Under the pieces are notes generated by a model. It searched no databases. It saw only the letters and a program-made list of their open reading frames with translations, and had not been told where the DNA came from. A DNA stretch of 64,000 bases from an uncultured Ruminiclostridium sp. (GTDB taxonomy: Bacteria > Bacillota > Clostridia > Oscillospirales > Acutalibacteraceae): assembly GCA_902490005.1 (NCBI GenBank), contig CABUCM010000002.1:1-64000 (forward strand). Reading direction: 5' to 3'. Numbering within the stretch: the stretch's first letter is position 1; every line of letters starts with the position of its first letter. Shown in pieces: positions 49,598 to 57,729 of this stretch. Position numbers and translations under genes: made by a program.

Positions 49598-50929
49598 TTA
49601 TTCGTATTGGAATCCCAAGGGATCCACTTCCGTACCGTTTTCAATAATTTCAAAATGGAGATGGTCTCCATAAGAGTTTCCAGTATTCCCTACCGCCAAA
49701 ATCGGCTGGCCTTTGGAAACATACTGGCCCTTTGTCACATAAATCGCGCTGCCGTGGCCGTAAAGGGTCTTATAACCGTTGCCATGGTCAATGATAACAT
49801 AATTGCCGTAGCCGTCGTTCAAATCGCCGGCCACCATAACCACACCGCCGTCAGCCGCCCGGACCACGGCGCCGTGAACGCCGCTTTCCGCAATATCGAT
49901 TCCCTTGTGCATGGTACCCCACCGTATCTCAAAGGGGCTGGTGATATTATAGGTGTACGGCAGGGGCCATAAAAAGCTGCCGGTGGCAACGCCGCTTCCT
50001 TCTCCGGAAAGATAGCCATCCGGATAACTGTCAGGCAGGGTCCGGGTGCCTACCGCCACTGTTTCGTTTACCGGCTCCTGTACCACGGTTCGTTTCACCG
50101 GGGCGCGGGCAATTTCCTGGCCGTTTAAATAAGTGACCCTATCCACACATTCCTCCACGCCGTTGGCGCCTTGATTCACCACGCCGCTGAACACCGTATA
50201 CTCTAAATCGTTGCTGACGGTAACGGTTTCAAAAGGAATTTCGGACTCATAGACTTCTTCCCTGGTCACTTGCAGCTGCAGGACCGAAAGAAGGATATCC
50301 TTTATTTCATCATAAGTTTTCAAGCTTTCCGAAGGATAAAGCCCCGAAACCACCTCGATCTCCTGTGCGAAAGAGGTTTCCGCTTCCGGGTTCTTCAATT
50401 TTTCCTGATTTAACAGGGCGTCCAGAAAGAACTGAAGCTGGGCCTGGCATTCCATAACGCCGTAAAGCTTATTATCCACATAAACGCCGCAGGCTTCTGT
50501 CAGTGCCCCGCTCATATTCAGCGTTTCCGTGTCCGCGATATCCGCCACCGCGTACCGGGGGGTAATGGTGAGGTTGGCTGTTTCAGCCACCGGCTCATGG
50601 TTGGCTGCGGCCGCATGAGGGGCCAGCGGAACCAAACTGAGCACTGAGGCCAGCACCAAGACCCACGCCACAGGCATCACAAGCTTTACCGTCCACTCAG
50701 GACGGATTTCCTTATGGAATACGGACCTGATCTTTTCTTTGACGGTTTCCACTGGCAATTGATGAATCCGGCTTTTCGCTATCTCTAAAATTCCTAACAC
50801 CCATTTCTGGCTGCGTTTCAAAGCAGAAACCGCCGCCGTTGTAAAACGGGTCCAGAGTTTTTCACAAAAATGAATCGCTTTTCTCAGCCGCGCTTTGACA
50901 AGCGCTATCCTTTCCGGCTGAATCAGCAT
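49598..50929 (-). CDS. Membrane-anchored M23 peptidoglycan endopeptidase with G5 domain
   Basis: 443 residues from ATG 50929, eight bases after GGGAG; a TTG one codon before is also open. A basic cytoplasmic N-terminus (about 1-75) precedes one membrane helix (about 82-104). Outside lie a region with LTITPRYAVADI, a G5 domain (about 240-315) and a C-terminal M23 domain with zinc motifs HKGID and HLHFE. It cuts peptide cross-links in the cell wall. The promoter is flanked by mirrored 15-bp sites. Confidence 0.92.
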   Translation of the reverse strand: MLIQPERIALVKARLRKAIHFCEKLWTRFTTAAVSALKRSQKWVLGILEIAKSRIHQLPVETVKEKIRSVFHKEIRPEWTVKLVMPVAWVLVLASVLSLVPLAPHAAAANHEPVAETANLTITPRYAVADIADTETLNMSGALTEACGVYVDNKLYGVMECQAQLQFFLDALLNQEKLKNPEAETSFAQEIEVVSGLYPSESLKTYDEIKDILLSVLQLQVTREEVYESEIPFETVTVSNDLEYTVFSGVVNQGANGVEECVDRVTYLNGQEIARAPVKRTVVQEPVNETVAVGTRTLPDSYPDGYLSGEGSGVATGSFLWPLPYTYNITSPFEIRWGTMHKGIDIAESGVHGAVVRAADGGVVMVAGDLNDGYGNYVIIDHGNGYKTLYGHGSAIYVTKGQYVSKGQPILAVGNTGNSYGDHLHFEIIENGTEVDPLGFQYE

Positions 50930-50982
50930 CAAAATGACTCCCTTTCTAAAGGAATTTAACTGAAAAATCAGCAGTTAAAAAA

Positions 50983-50997
50983 TTACAATTTTGTAAC
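50983..50997. promoter_or_regulatory. Mirrored operator half, proximal to the M23 gene
   Basis: TTACAATTTTGTAAC, itself almost palindromic, lies downstream of the M23 -10. It is the inverted copy of the site at 51023-51037 (14 of 15 positions), with centres 40 bases apart. Confidence 0.5.
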
Positions 50998-51009
50998 AGT
51001 ACGCTATTT

Positions 51010-51037
51010 ATTATAGCTAATTGTTACAAAATTGCAA
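51010..51037 (-). promoter_or_regulatory. Promoter of the M23 gene with overlapping operator half
   Basis: Minus strand TTGCAA (51037-51032), 16 bases, TATAAT (51015-51010). The -35 is embedded in the distal operator GTTACAAAATTGCAA (51023-51037). TGTAAC/TTGTAA words recall WalR-type boxes, though the direct-repeat spacing of that motif is not met. Confidence 0.6.
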
Positions 51038-51115
51038 TCCTCAAAAAAAGAAATCAGCTAATACGATAGATTTTAGCCGGATTTTTTATTTAATTTCATG
51101 AACTATATTCAACAT

Positions 51116-51574
51116 TTAATTCTCGTAACGCATTTTTTCGACAGTCCAATGTTGAATCAAGCGGAAAAACGCCGCAGCCTCTTTTTTTGCGCCTTCCAAA
51201 TCATGTTCTAAATAATTTCCACATTCCGGCGCTGTATTCCCCGGCAGCTCGCCATCATATTCCGCGATTTGATTTATAATAGATTTCATAAAATCCAAAG
51301 CCTGCTGCGGCTCCATATTTCTCACCAGAAAATAGCAGCCTGTTCTACAGCCCATAGGGCCGAAATAAATCACCTTGTCGCCATACTGGCTGTTCCGGGC
51401 GATGGTCGCAAACAGATGCTCAAAGCTGTGCAGCACCGGATTGGACAAAAACGGCGGCGTATTGGGCTTTCTCATGCGGATATCATAAGTGACGACATCC
51501 CCGTCGATACGGGAAACATAAATCCCCGGCATTAATTTCGTGTGGTCCACGCAAAAACTAGCGATGCGCTCCAT
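51116..51574 (-). CDS. luxS: S-ribosylhomocysteine lyase LuxS
   Basis: 152 residues, standard length. DHTKLMPGIYV is the family opening, HSFEHLFAT carries the HxxEH metal site, and FGPMGCRTGCYF contains the catalytic Cys region. It splits S-ribosylhomocysteine into homocysteine and DPD, the precursor of AI-2, as part of the methyl cycle. Good AGGAGA site. Presence alone does not prove AI-2 signalling. Confidence 0.97.
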   Translation of the reverse strand: MERIASFCVDHTKLMPGIYVSRIDGDVVTYDIRMRKPNTPPFLSNPVLHSFEHLFATIARNSQYGDKVIYFGPMGCRTGCYFLVRNMEPQQALDFMKSIINQIAEYDGELPGNTAPECGNYLEHDLEGAKKEAAAFFRLIQHWTVEKMRYEN

Positions 51575-51592
51575 AATATTTCTCCTGTCCTT

Positions 51593-52477
51593 TTAAAATG
51601 GGCGGTCTTCTGTCAGCGCCGCCATAGACGCTCCCGACAAAAAGCCGGCAATCAGCGCCTTGGCGAATTCAGCCGCCTGGGCGTATAAATCAAAATAGCT
51701 TTCCGTCCGCAGTTCCCCGGTATCCACAGGCCACGCCCATTCCCGGTGCAATACATTGGAATAATCGAAATCCGTTTCCTCCGTCATACTTCTCACATGG
51801 CAGGAAAGAACCGGAAGTTTTCCTTTTTCCACACGGAGCAGGATTTTCTTCTTCAAAGTGGTTCGGTCTGTCATCCAGCCGAAAGCGGTCCGGCAGTCGT
51901 CCGCCGCCTGCGCGATGAATTCCCTGGATATTTGAACGCCATATAGACGCGCCGCCAGCTGCTGATAAAAAGCCGCCATCTCCTGTTTTACCAGGTCGTC
52001 CTTCGGCACAGCCCGCTTCAAGCCAAAATCTGTCGGCAATTCCGCCCGCTCGTACCGGAGCAAAATCACATCCAGGTTGGCTTCCACCTCATTGTGGCAG
52101 GTTTCCACCGTGGAGGGCTTTATCAATTCATGGAGCATTTCCGCGCCGTAATTGACAAAAGGATGGGCCACGCTGTCAAAAGCGTAATGGCACAAAAAAC
52201 CTAAAACGTAAGAAAGGGACGTATCGTTCCCCTGGGCGCTGTTCTCATATTCCTGAGCGAAATCAAAAATCAACGAAGGACGGGTCTGATGAAGCCGTTC
52301 TCCTATTTCCTTTAAGCTTTTCCCTTTTTGCCAAGGAAAAAAACGGTGGGTGTAAAAGAAGTCGGGGCCTTGGGCGCCCCATAAAAAAGCGTTTTCCAAA
52401 AAGCTTTTGCCGCTGTCAAAGGAAGGGTCATCCAGCACCTTGCGGGCCAGCAAATAATGGGAGATCGCTGCGGGCAT
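51593..52477 (-). CDS. Zinc-dependent phospholipase C-like protein
   Basis: 294 residues. AISHYLLARKVL, FLWGAQGPDFFYTH and YVLGFLCHYAFDSVAHPFVNYG give the His/Asp metal ligands of the zinc-dependent phospholipase C/S1-P1 nuclease fold. No signal peptide is visible, so it probably acts in the cytoplasm on an unknown substrate. Clostridial relatives are common and uncharacterised. Confidence 0.82.
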   Translation of the reverse strand: MPAAISHYLLARKVLDDPSFDSGKSFLENAFLWGAQGPDFFYTHRFFPWQKGKSLKEIGERLHQTRPSLIFDFAQEYENSAQGNDTSLSYVLGFLCHYAFDSVAHPFVNYGAEMLHELIKPSTVETCHNEVEANLDVILLRYERAELPTDFGLKRAVPKDDLVKQEMAAFYQQLAARLYGVQISREFIAQAADDCRTAFGWMTDRTTLKKKILLRVEKGKLPVLSCHVRSMTEETDFDYSNVLHREWAWPVDTGELRTESYFDLYAQAAEFAKALIAGFLSGASMAALTEDRPF

Positions 52478-52496
52478 ACGTCATCATTCCTCCCTT

Positions 52497-52760
52497 TTAT
52501 TTCTCCGGCTTCTCAGCCGCCAAGGCTTCTTCCAAGGCGCGGGCAAGCTGGTCGGGGCACGAGGTTCCCCGCATCCCGCACTGGATCCCCCTACACTTTT
52601 CAATAATCTCCCGCGCGGAGGCCCCTTGGACTAACGTGGTGATCCCTTTCAGGTTACCGTTGCAGCCGCCGTGAAATTTCACTGCCTTGATCCGGTCCCC
52701 ATCCAGCTCCACATCAATGGTCCGGGAACAGGTTCCCTTGGTCTTATAATGGTACTCCAT
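52497..52760 (-). CDS. TSCPD-domain protein (TIGR03905 type)
   Basis: 87 residues. TSCPDQLARAL gives the domain its name; other Cys lie in GTCSRTI, GGCNGN and KCRGIQC, suggesting metal or nucleotide binding. The domain is also found at the C-terminus of some ribonucleotide reductases. As a stand-alone small protein its role is unknown. AAGGAG precedes the ATG. Confidence 0.85.
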   Translation of the reverse strand: MEYHYKTKGTCSRTIDVELDGDRIKAVKFHGGCNGNLKGITTLVQGASAREIIEKCRGIQCGMRGTSCPDQLARALEEALAAEKPEK

Positions 52761-52790
52761 AGAAAAAACTCCTTATATTGCTAAAATAAA

Positions 52791-53633
52791 TCACCGGTAT
52801 CTTCCGCACCGCTTTTTCAGCAGGTCCGCCTGGTCATCGGTGGTGGTGCAGGTCCCCAGGGGACTGGGGCTTTTGGTATAAAACCCGTGAAAATCCGTCC
52901 CTCCGGTCATAATCAAATCGTGCTCCCGGCAGAAAGCGGAAAGGCGCTCAGGGTCATCCGGTTGGTTCCTTGGATGCCACACCTCCACGCCATCCAAGCC
53001 CAGGGGCACCAGTTCCTCCATCAAGTCGTAGCTATTGTAAACCGCCGGATGGGCCAGCACCGCAACGCCGCCGGCCTCGTGTATTTTCGACAACACCTCC
53101 GCCGCCTCAGGATATTCCACCGGGGCATAAGCAACCCCTTCCCTGGGATGGAATAGCTTGCGGAATAAATCACCGAAAATTTCATTGGTATAGCCGGCGT
53201 CCAGCAACGCGTGCATAATGTGCTGCTTATAAATATTAGTACTTCCCTGGGCCCTGCGGGAAACCATTTCCGGGGTAATGGGATATAGGCGCATTACCTT
53301 TTGCAGCATAAGAGCGGCGGCCTTTTGCCGGTGCCCTCTGGTAATTTTGAAAATTCCTTCCAGCCGGTCCGGGCTCTGGCACAAATAGCACAGAAGATGC
53401 GCCTTCCGCTTTCGGGAGGAATCAATACAGGAAATTTCCGCTCCATGGATGACCTCAATTCCCTGCCGCTTTCCATAAACGCACGCCCTGGTCGCTCCGG
53501 CAAACGTATCGTGGTCCGTGACCGCGATGGTTTTCAGCCCACGTTTTTTCGCCAACAGCACCACCTCGTCAATGCTGGCGGAGCCGTCTGACATTTTGGT
53601 GTGACAATGCAAGTCTGCCGCCACGGGCTTCAC
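52791..53633 (-). CDS. PHP-domain phosphoesterase (YciV/RNase AM-like)
   Basis: 280 residues. ADLHCHTKMSDGS, AVTDHDTFAGA and HGAEISC are the first three PHP metal motifs; VLAHPAVYN and GGTDFHG complete the trinuclear site. Relatives hydrolyse 3',5'-nucleoside bisphosphates or short RNA 5' ends. The start is GTG 53633; GTG 53624 has better spacing to AGGAAGG and may be the true start. Confidence 0.88.
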   Translation of the reverse strand: MKPVAADLHCHTKMSDGSASIDEVVLLAKKRGLKTIAVTDHDTFAGATRACVYGKRQGIEVIHGAEISCIDSSRKRKAHLLCYLCQSPDRLEGIFKITRGHRQKAAALMLQKVMRLYPITPEMVSRRAQGSTNIYKQHIMHALLDAGYTNEIFGDLFRKLFHPREGVAYAPVEYPEAAEVLSKIHEAGGVAVLAHPAVYNSYDLMEELVPLGLDGVEVWHPRNQPDDPERLSAFCREHDLIMTGGTDFHGFYTKSPSPLGTCTTTDDQADLLKKRCGRYR

Positions 53634-53667
53634 CTTCCTATCTCTCCTTAATTCTTCTAACTATTTT

Positions 53668-53696
53668 ATTATAGTACAAAATCCCATTGAAAACAA
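53668..53696 (-). promoter_or_regulatory. Promoter of the PHP gene
   Basis: Minus strand TTGTTT (53696-53691), 17 bases, TATAAT (53673-53668). Confidence 0.68.
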
Positions 53697-53757
53697 GCAA
53701 AGGCGGCAGAACTTTGCCGTTTTCTTCCTATTAGCGCTGTGAATACAGGACAAAAAT

Positions 53758-53789
53758 AACGGTTCGGACAAAACAACGCCCGAACCGTT
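53758..53789. terminator. Second hairpin after tRNA-Gly
   Basis: Ten-pair stem AACGGTTCGG / CCGAACCGTT with a 12-base loop and T-rich flanks on both sides. It may back up the tRNA terminator. Confidence 0.55.
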
Positions 53790-53802
53790 TTTCTAGAAAG
53801 GC

Positions 53803-53833
53803 AAAAAGGCCTGAACACTAACGTGTTCAGGCC
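53803..53833 (-). terminator. Terminator of tRNA-Gly
   Basis: Perfect 11-pair stem GGCCTGAACAC / GTGTTCAGGCC with a four-base loop, then five T on the minus strand. Confidence 0.92.
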
Positions 53834-53842
53834 TTCCGAAAA

Positions 53843-53918
53843 TGGAGCGGATGACGAGGCTCGAACTCGCTACCTCCACCTTGGCAAGGTGGCGCTCTAC
53901 CAGATGAGCTACATCCGC
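53843..53918 (-). tRNA. tRNA-Gly (GCC anticodon)
   Basis: 76 bases including an encoded CCA end. The acceptor stem is GCGGATG / CATCCGC, the D arm AGCTCATCTGGTAGAGC, the anticodon stem-loop CCACCTTGCCAAGGTGG with anticodon GCC, and the T arm GCGAGTTCGAGCCTCGT. All stems pair. It has its own consensus promoter and terminator. Confidence 0.98.
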
Positions 53919-53937
53919 AAATCAAATTGCAAAAGTT

Positions 53938-53966
53938 ATTATAGTAAACTCAGAAGCTTTTGTCAA
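53938..53966 (-). promoter_or_regulatory. Consensus promoter of tRNA-Gly
   Basis: Minus strand TTGACA (53966-53961), 17 bases, TATAAT (53943-53938), about 20 bases before the tRNA. Perfect consensus, as expected for a stable RNA. Confidence 0.92.
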
Positions 53967-54022
53967 GCCCCATGGTAAATTATTTTCTTTTCCTCAGATA
54001 GGTGCCATCCTTAAGAAAGTTA

Positions 54023-54031
54023 TGCTATAAT
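54023..54031 (+). promoter_or_regulatory. Extended -10 promoter of the dnaD-dnaC-like operon
   Basis: TGC-TATAAT at 54023-54031. The -35 region (TGCCAT at 54003-54008) is poor, fitting an extended -10 type. Confidence 0.6.
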
Positions 54032-54078
54032 AGGAGCAATGTGAAATGGATCTTTTTTAGGAAAGGCTTGGTTCCCTT

Positions 54079-55107
54079 ATGAGTTACTCCATCAACCTTG
54101 GAAGCTGGCAGTCTGTTTTCGCCGTCCCTTCCGACGTAGTAGACAAGCATTTGAAATTAGCGGGCGGCGCCCAGCTGAAAGTGCTGCTGTGGGCGCTTCG
54201 CCACGCCGGCTCTCCCTTTGAGGCGGAAACCATCGGGGAAGCGCTGAACATGCAGCCTGCGGATGTCAGGGACGCGATGCAGTATTGGGTGGAAACCGGG
54301 CTGCTTACGGCTTACGGCGGCGCCCTTACCCCGGCCCAGGCTGATTCTCCCGCCGTCCCTTTTTCGGAGGAGTTCCTCCCTGCGGCTCAGCCCCCTCTCC
54401 CTTCCGGGAAAGAGGACACGCCTGGAGAACCGCCTATTCCTGCCTCGAAGGCGTCCCGGCCCTTGTCCCGGCCCCAGAAACCGGACAGCCTTTTTGTCGC
54501 CAAAAGGGTTCAGGAGGACGATGACATCGCATTTTTAATGCAGGAAGCCCAGGTTATTTTAGGGAAAGCCATCTCCAACGGGGACAGCGCCACTCTTTTA
54601 ATGCTCCACGATACCGACGGCCTTCCGGTGGACGTGATCCTGATGCTGCTGCAGTACGCCTCCAGCATTGGAAAAGGGAATCTGCGCTATATTGAAAAGA
54701 CCGGCATCCGCTGGGCCGACGAGGGCATTGATTCCCTGGAGCTGGCGGAGCAGAAAATACGGCAACTGGACCAAACCCAGAAAGCCTGGTCCGCGGTGCA
54801 GCGGCTTCTGGGATTGGAACGCCGTTCCCCCACCGCCAAGGAATCCCAGTTCGCGGACCGCTGGGTCAACCAATGGCAGCTGCCGGAGGATTTGATCCGG
54901 GAAGCCTACGAGCGGAACGTGGACGCCAAAGGAAAATTTTCCTTTCCCTATATGAACAGTATTTTGGAGCGATGGAAAAAAGAAGGTATCCAGACCCTGG
55001 AGCAGGCGCGAAACGAAAAGAAGCCCTCCCAGAAAGCGTATGAGGAGGAACAGTCTCCTTCCTATGATATAGAGGCTTACGAGCGATTCAGTATTTTTGA
55101 CGATTGA
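54079..55107 (+). CDS. dnaD: DnaD-domain replication initiation protein
   Basis: 342 residues. An N-terminal winged-helix-like part (FAVPSDVVDKHLKLAGGAQLKVLLWALRHAG) is followed by a Pro/Ser linker (about 95-140) and two DnaD C-terminal domains: LMLHDTDGLPVDVILMLLQYA with IEKTGIRWADEGI, and WQLPEDLIREAYERN with FPYMNSILERWKKEGI. It helps load the helicase at the origin. The helicase-loader gene follows at 15 bases. The ribosome binding site is weak and distant. Confidence 0.9.
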   Translation: MSYSINLGSWQSVFAVPSDVVDKHLKLAGGAQLKVLLWALRHAGSPFEAETIGEALNMQPADVRDAMQYWVETGLLTAYGGALTPAQADSPAVPFSEEFLPAAQPPLPSGKEDTPGEPPIPASKASRPLSRPQKPDSLFVAKRVQEDDDIAFLMQEAQVILGKAISNGDSATLLMLHDTDGLPVDVILMLLQYASSIGKGNLRYIEKTGIRWADEGIDSLELAEQKIRQLDQTQKAWSAVQRLLGLERRSPTAKESQFADRWVNQWQLPEDLIREAYERNVDAKGKFSFPYMNSILERWKKEGIQTLEQARNEKKPSQKAYEEEQSPSYDIEAYERFSIFDD

Positions 55108-55122
55108 AAGGGGTGAAAAACC

Positions 55123-56115
55123 ATGGGTTATTCCAAAGATATTATTGACTCCGCCAATCGAACCATGGAGCGGCGGCGAAGCCAGTCCATGGCAAAGGCG
55201 GAACAACGCCGCCGGGGGTATTTTTCCCGTTATCCCCGGGCCTTGGAAATTGAACAAGAGCTTTCCCGCACCGCAGCCAAGGCCGCCAAGGCGATACTCA
55301 CCGGCTCCAACGCCAAGCTGCAGCTGGAACGGCTGAAGCAGCACAACCAGGCCCTGCAGGCGGAGCTTGCCACCCTGCTGAAAAGCTCCGGCGTGGCGGA
55401 GGATTATTTAGAGGTTCATTACGCCTGTCCCCTTTGTAAAGACGAGGGCTATATCGACGGCAAAATGTGCTCCTGCATGAAACAGCTGCTCCGGGATGAA
55501 GCCTATCAAAAGCTGAACGCCCTTTCCCCCCTTTCCTTGTCCTCTTTCGATACCTTTTCCTTGGATTTTTACGGGGATGCCCCGGCGAAAGAGGGGGGCG
55601 TACCGCCGAAAAAGCGGATGGAGGATATTTTTCGCTACTGTAAAAACTACGCCAACAATTTTGACCCCCAGCTTTCCCCCAGCCTTTTGATGCGGGGCGC
55701 CACCGGCCTGGGCAAAACCCATCTTTCCTTAGCTATCGCCAAAACTGCCATCGACAAGGGCTTCGGGGTGATTTATTGCTCCGCGCCCAACATCATCGGC
55801 AAGCTGGAAAAGGAACGGTTCCGTTCCAGCCGCGGAAGCTCAGAGGAAAGTGACGTTTATCTGCTGGAATGCGATCTTTTGATTCTAGACGACCTGGGGA
55901 CGGAGTTTTCCACCAGCTTTTCCAGCTCCACCATTTATAATATCATCAATTCCCGGCTGATGGCTTCCAAACCCACCATCATCAGCACCAACCTCACCAT
56001 ACGGGAACTGGAAAAGCAGTACAGCCAGCGGCTGGTCTCCCGGATCATGGGAAATCACGTGCGCTTGGAGTTTTTAGGCAGCGACGTCCGCCAGAAGAAA
56101 TCTTTTATCCGCTGA
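55123..56115 (+). CDS. DnaC/DnaI-type helicase loader ATPase
   Basis: 330 residues. A helical N-terminal region (about 1-90), a Cys cluster CPLCKDEGYIDGKMCSC (about 104-120) like the zinc site of DnaI, then an AAA+ domain with Walker A GATGLGKTH near 198, Walker B LLILDDLGTE and a sensor region IISTNLTIRELEKQYSQRLVSRI. It binds the replicative helicase ring and places it on DNA with DnaD. It is the second gene of the dnaD operon and is followed by a strong terminator. Confidence 0.9.
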   Translation: MGYSKDIIDSANRTMERRRSQSMAKAEQRRRGYFSRYPRALEIEQELSRTAAKAAKAILTGSNAKLQLERLKQHNQALQAELATLLKSSGVAEDYLEVHYACPLCKDEGYIDGKMCSCMKQLLRDEAYQKLNALSPLSLSSFDTFSLDFYGDAPAKEGGVPPKKRMEDIFRYCKNYANNFDPQLSPSLLMRGATGLGKTHLSLAIAKTAIDKGFGVIYCSAPNIIGKLEKERFRSSRGSSEESDVYLLECDLLILDDLGTEFSTSFSSSTIYNIINSRLMASKPTIISTNLTIRELEKQYSQRLVSRIMGNHVRLEFLGSDVRQKKSFIR

Positions 56116-56170
56116 ATGCCGGCGGCTAACGGAATCTTGTCAGCCGCGCGCTGTAATCAACCGCTAAAAA

Positions 56171-56200
56171 GGGAGGGAGCCCGACGGCTCCCTCCCTTTT
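56171..56200 (+). terminator. Terminator of the dnaD operon
   Basis: Perfect 11-pair stem GGGAGGGAGCC / GGCTCCCTCCC with a CGAC loop and TTTT. Confidence 0.93.
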
Positions 56201-56211
56201 GGATTATAGAA

Positions 56212-56435
56212 AATAGATTTCTTCAAGCTTTTTCTTGATGGCTAAAATTTTTCCTGGGGAGAATTATTTTTTTGAGCGCAGTGCGGGAATTTAGCTTTCG
56301 GGAAACCCCAGGGCGCTATAAAAAATAGATTTATGGCAGTTTTTTCTTGACGGCTAAAATTTTTCCTGGAGAAAATTATTTTTTTGAGCGCACAGCGGGA
56401 ATTTGGCTTTCGGGAAACCTCGGGGCGCTATAAAA
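56212..56435. repeat. 112-bp tandem repeat, two copies
   Basis: Two consecutive copies with period 112 (anchors AATAGATTT at 56212 and 56324, GCGCTATA at 56313 and 56425). They share TTTCTTGA-GGCTAAAATTTTTCCTGG, AATTATTTTTTTGAGCGCA and GCTTTCGGGAAAC blocks, with about 85 percent identity by eye. No open frame or protein match is apparent. It fills the gap between the dnaD terminator and the end of prfB. Confidence 0.85.
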
Positions 56436-56437
56436 AA

Positions 56438-57562
56438 CTAACCGTTGTTTTCCAGGGCGTTCAGGCTTTCCATCTTCAAATACGCATTGATGAAGCCGTC
56501 GATATCGCCATCCATCACCGCGTTGATATTTCCCATTTCGTAATTGGTTCTATGGTCCTTGGCCAAGGTGTAGGGCATGAACACATAGGAACGGATCTGG
56601 CTTCCCCAACCGATTTCCTTCTGTACACCCTTGATGTCGGAGATTTTATCCAAATGCTCCCGCTCCTTGATCTCCATCAGCTTGGAGGCAAGCATTTTCA
56701 TCGCCACCTCGCGGTTCTGGTGCTGGCTGCGCTCCACCTGGCAGGACACCACGATTCCTGTGGGAATGTGGGTCAGACGCACGGCGGATGAGGTCTTGTT
56801 TACCTTCTGGCCGCCCGCGCCGCTGGCGCGGTACACATCCATTTTGATATCCTCGGGCGCGATTTCCACCTCCACGTCCTCGTTGATTTCCGGCATTACC
56901 TCCAAGGATGCGAACGAGGTATGCCTGCGGCCGGAAGCGTCAAAGGGGGAAACTCGCACCAAGCGGTGAACCCCCGCCTCGCTTTTCAGATAGCCGTAAG
57001 CATTCACGCCCTCGATGAGCACGGTAGCGCTTTTCAGCCCAGCCTCTTCCCCATCCAGATAGTCCAGGGTTTTTACCTTGAAGCTGTGGCGCTCGCCCCA
57101 GCGGCAGTACATGCGGTAAAGCATCTCCGCCCAGTCCTGGGCTTCCGTGCCGCCGGCGCCCGCGTGGAAGGTCAAGATGGCGTTGTTGGCGTCATATTCG
57201 CCGGTGAGCAAGGTGGCCAGGCGCTGTTCCTCCAGCTCCTTTTTTACCCTTTCCACCTCCTGCTGCGCATCCGGCAGAATGGAAAGGTCCTCTTCCTCGT
57301 CCCCCATCTCGATCAGCGTCAAGGTGTCCTCATAGCTGGACACCAGCGCCTCATAGGCGGAAACCTTATTTTTCAACAGGCTGGTGCGCTGGATGATCTT
57401 CTGGGACCTTTCCATGTCATCCCAAAAATCCGGAGCCGCCTGGGCCTCCTCCAGCTCGCCGATTTCTTTTTTCATCGCTTCTAAGCCCAGAGCCTCTTTC
57501 AGGTCCTTAATGTCCGGTTCCAGCTCTTCCAGCGATAACTTTAATTCCTCAAACTGTATCAT
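56438..57562 (-). CDS. prfB: Peptide chain release factor 2
   Basis: 374 residues. GAGGQKVNKTSSAVRLTH carries the GGQ motif that triggers peptide release; the SPF codon-recognition tripeptide (UGA/UAA) is in VRVSPFDASGRRH. The frame is continuous from ATG 57562: the programmed +1 frameshift present near codon 25 in many bacteria is absent, and LKEALGLEAMKKEI is read straight through. AAGGAG precedes the ATG. Confidence 0.97.
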   Translation of the reverse strand: MIQFEELKLSLEELEPDIKDLKEALGLEAMKKEIGELEEAQAAPDFWDDMERSQKIIQRTSLLKNKVSAYEALVSSYEDTLTLIEMGDEEEDLSILPDAQQEVERVKKELEEQRLATLLTGEYDANNAILTFHAGAGGTEAQDWAEMLYRMYCRWGERHSFKVKTLDYLDGEEAGLKSATVLIEGVNAYGYLKSEAGVHRLVRVSPFDASGRRHTSFASLEVMPEINEDVEVEIAPEDIKMDVYRASGAGGQKVNKTSSAVRLTHIPTGIVVSCQVERSQHQNREVAMKMLASKLMEIKEREHLDKISDIKGVQKEIGWGSQIRSYVFMPYTLAKDHRTNYEMGNINAVMDGDIDGFINAYLKMESLNALENNG

Positions 57563-57661
57563 ATTAACTCCTTATCCTGTAAACAGCGTTATCGCTTCTT
57601 ATTATAAAATAGTTTTCCAGAAAAGTAAATATAAACCCAATGTAAATTCGCAAGATAATCA

Positions 57662-57690
57662 TTGAAGTTTTCAGCGAAATTAGGTACAAT
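57662..57690 (+). promoter_or_regulatory. Promoter of the RING-finger gene and galU
   Basis: TTGAAG (57662-57667), 17 bases, TACAAT (57685-57690), 40 bases before the start. Confidence 0.7.
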
Positions 57691-57729
57691 AAGGGTTGAA
57701 CTTAAAAACCGGAAGGATGGCGCAAAACC

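Noticed and set aside
54598..55344. Open frame of 248 codons on the minus strand
   Set aside because: Antisense to dnaD and the start of the dnaC-like gene; no plausible start site or motif.
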